Assembly: GCA_002787855.1 (NCBI GenBank)
Contig: PCVB01000017.1
Coordinates: 1 to 5,269, forward strand
Reading direction: 5' to 3'
Source of the DNA: Candidatus Zambryskibacteria bacterium CG11_big_fil_rev_8_21_14_0_20_42_18
GTDB lineage: Bacteria > Patescibacteriota > Minisyncoccia > Phycocordibacterales > Zambryskibacteraceae
DNA: 5,269 bases
Position numbers and translations under genes: made by a program. Within the stretch, counting starts at the first letter, position 1. Each line of letters begins with the position of its first letter. The notes below the pieces were generated by a model that saw only the letters and a list, made by a program, of their open reading frames with translations, did no database searches and was not told the DNA's origin. Positions 4,937 through 5,269 of the stretch are shown one piece after another.

Positions 4937-5269
4937 ATGTTTATAGACGAAATCAATCTTCTCCTAAGGGCCGGTCGTGGTGGCGATGGGGTAGTGCGTT
5001 GGAGGCATGAGAAAGGTAAGGACCACGCCGGTCCCGCAGGAGGCAATGGAGGTAAGGGTGGCGATATTTATGCTCTGGCGGTACGAGACATTGGTATTCT
5101 TTCTGCGTATCGCAATGTAAAAGAATTTGAAGCTGGCAATGGGGAAGAAGGAGGAAAAAATGTTAAACAAGGTGGCACGGGCAAAGATATTGAAATAAAG
5201 TTTCCTGTAGGTTCGCGCCTCACTAATCTCTCTACCGGTTATTCCGTGGAACTGCTCAAAGACGGAGAT
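4937..5269 (+). CDS. obg: GTPase Obg/CgtA, N-terminal part (cut by window end)
   Basis: Obg is an essential GTPase that binds the 50S ribosomal subunit during assembly and links it to stress and cell-cycle signals. The 111 residues present are its N-terminal glycine-rich Obg fold. It begins MFIDEINLLLRAGRGGDG, followed by AGPAGGNGGKGGD (31-43), FEAGNGEEGGK (64-74) and KFPVGS (89-94). These are the usual glycine-helix and loop motifs of the family. RWRHEK (21-26) replaces the common SFRREK, a family variation. The reading frame is open to the last base, so the GTP-binding domain lies beyond the window. The start follows the MYG1-like stop by 9 nt and has an AAGG ribosome site, implying one operon. 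Confidence 0.95.
   Translation, partial: MFIDEINLLLRAGRGGDGVVRWRHEKGKDHAGPAGGNGGKGGDIYALAVRDIGILSAYRNVKEFEAGNGEEGGKNVKQGGTGKDIEIKFPVGSRLTNLSTGYSVELLKDGD

Overview
This window looks like ordinary chromosome from a bacterium with a compact genome, most likely a member of the Patescibacteria (Candidate Phyla Radiation), perhaps Parcubacteria-like. This is inference from several things: the style of the SecA and Obg sequences, a DsbB with an extra N-terminal membrane segment, near-absent Shine-Dalgarno sites, extended -10 promoters placed almost on top of start codons, a tiny lysine-rich protein, and a 'TTCGAC...GCTCAG' type dispersed repeat. Stop usage is normal: TGA ends the thioredoxin-like gene, and reading through it gives no sensible protein. 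All supported genes are on the + strand.

Bases 1-369 hold no credible protein gene. In order they contain a rho-independent terminator of an upstream gene (3-32), a long rod-like inverted-repeat structure that may be an RNA gene (70-192), a perfect DnaA-box 9-mer in AT-rich DNA (217-225), a sigma70-type promoter (243-271), and a leader with three palindromes or hairpins. A 30-residue lysine/alanine-rich basic protein follows (370-462). A possible three-way-junction RNA overlaps its 3' end, and a strong terminator closes the unit (510-542). A dispersed-type palindromic repeat (549-618) fills the gap before secA and abuts its extended -10 element.

From 637 onward genes are tightly packed: secA (Sec translocase ATPase, complete, 828 aa), a membrane-anchored thioredoxin-fold protein with a CPNC active site (own promoter, probably leaderless), a DsbB/BdbC-type quinone-linked disulfide oxidase 4 nt downstream, a MYG1/UPF0160 family DHH-type metal-dependent phosphoesterase overlapping dsbB by 20 nt, and the 5' part of obg/cgtA, cut by the window end.

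Functionally, SecA drives proteins out of the cytoplasm unfolded. The thioredoxin-like/DsbB pair could then introduce disulfides into them on the outside, so three consecutive genes form a plausible export-and-oxidative-folding module. MYG1 and Obg are housekeeping genes for RNA/nucleotide processing and ribosome assembly. No mobile element, CRISPR array or tRNA was found. The least explained parts are the noncoding structures at 70-192 and 454-507.
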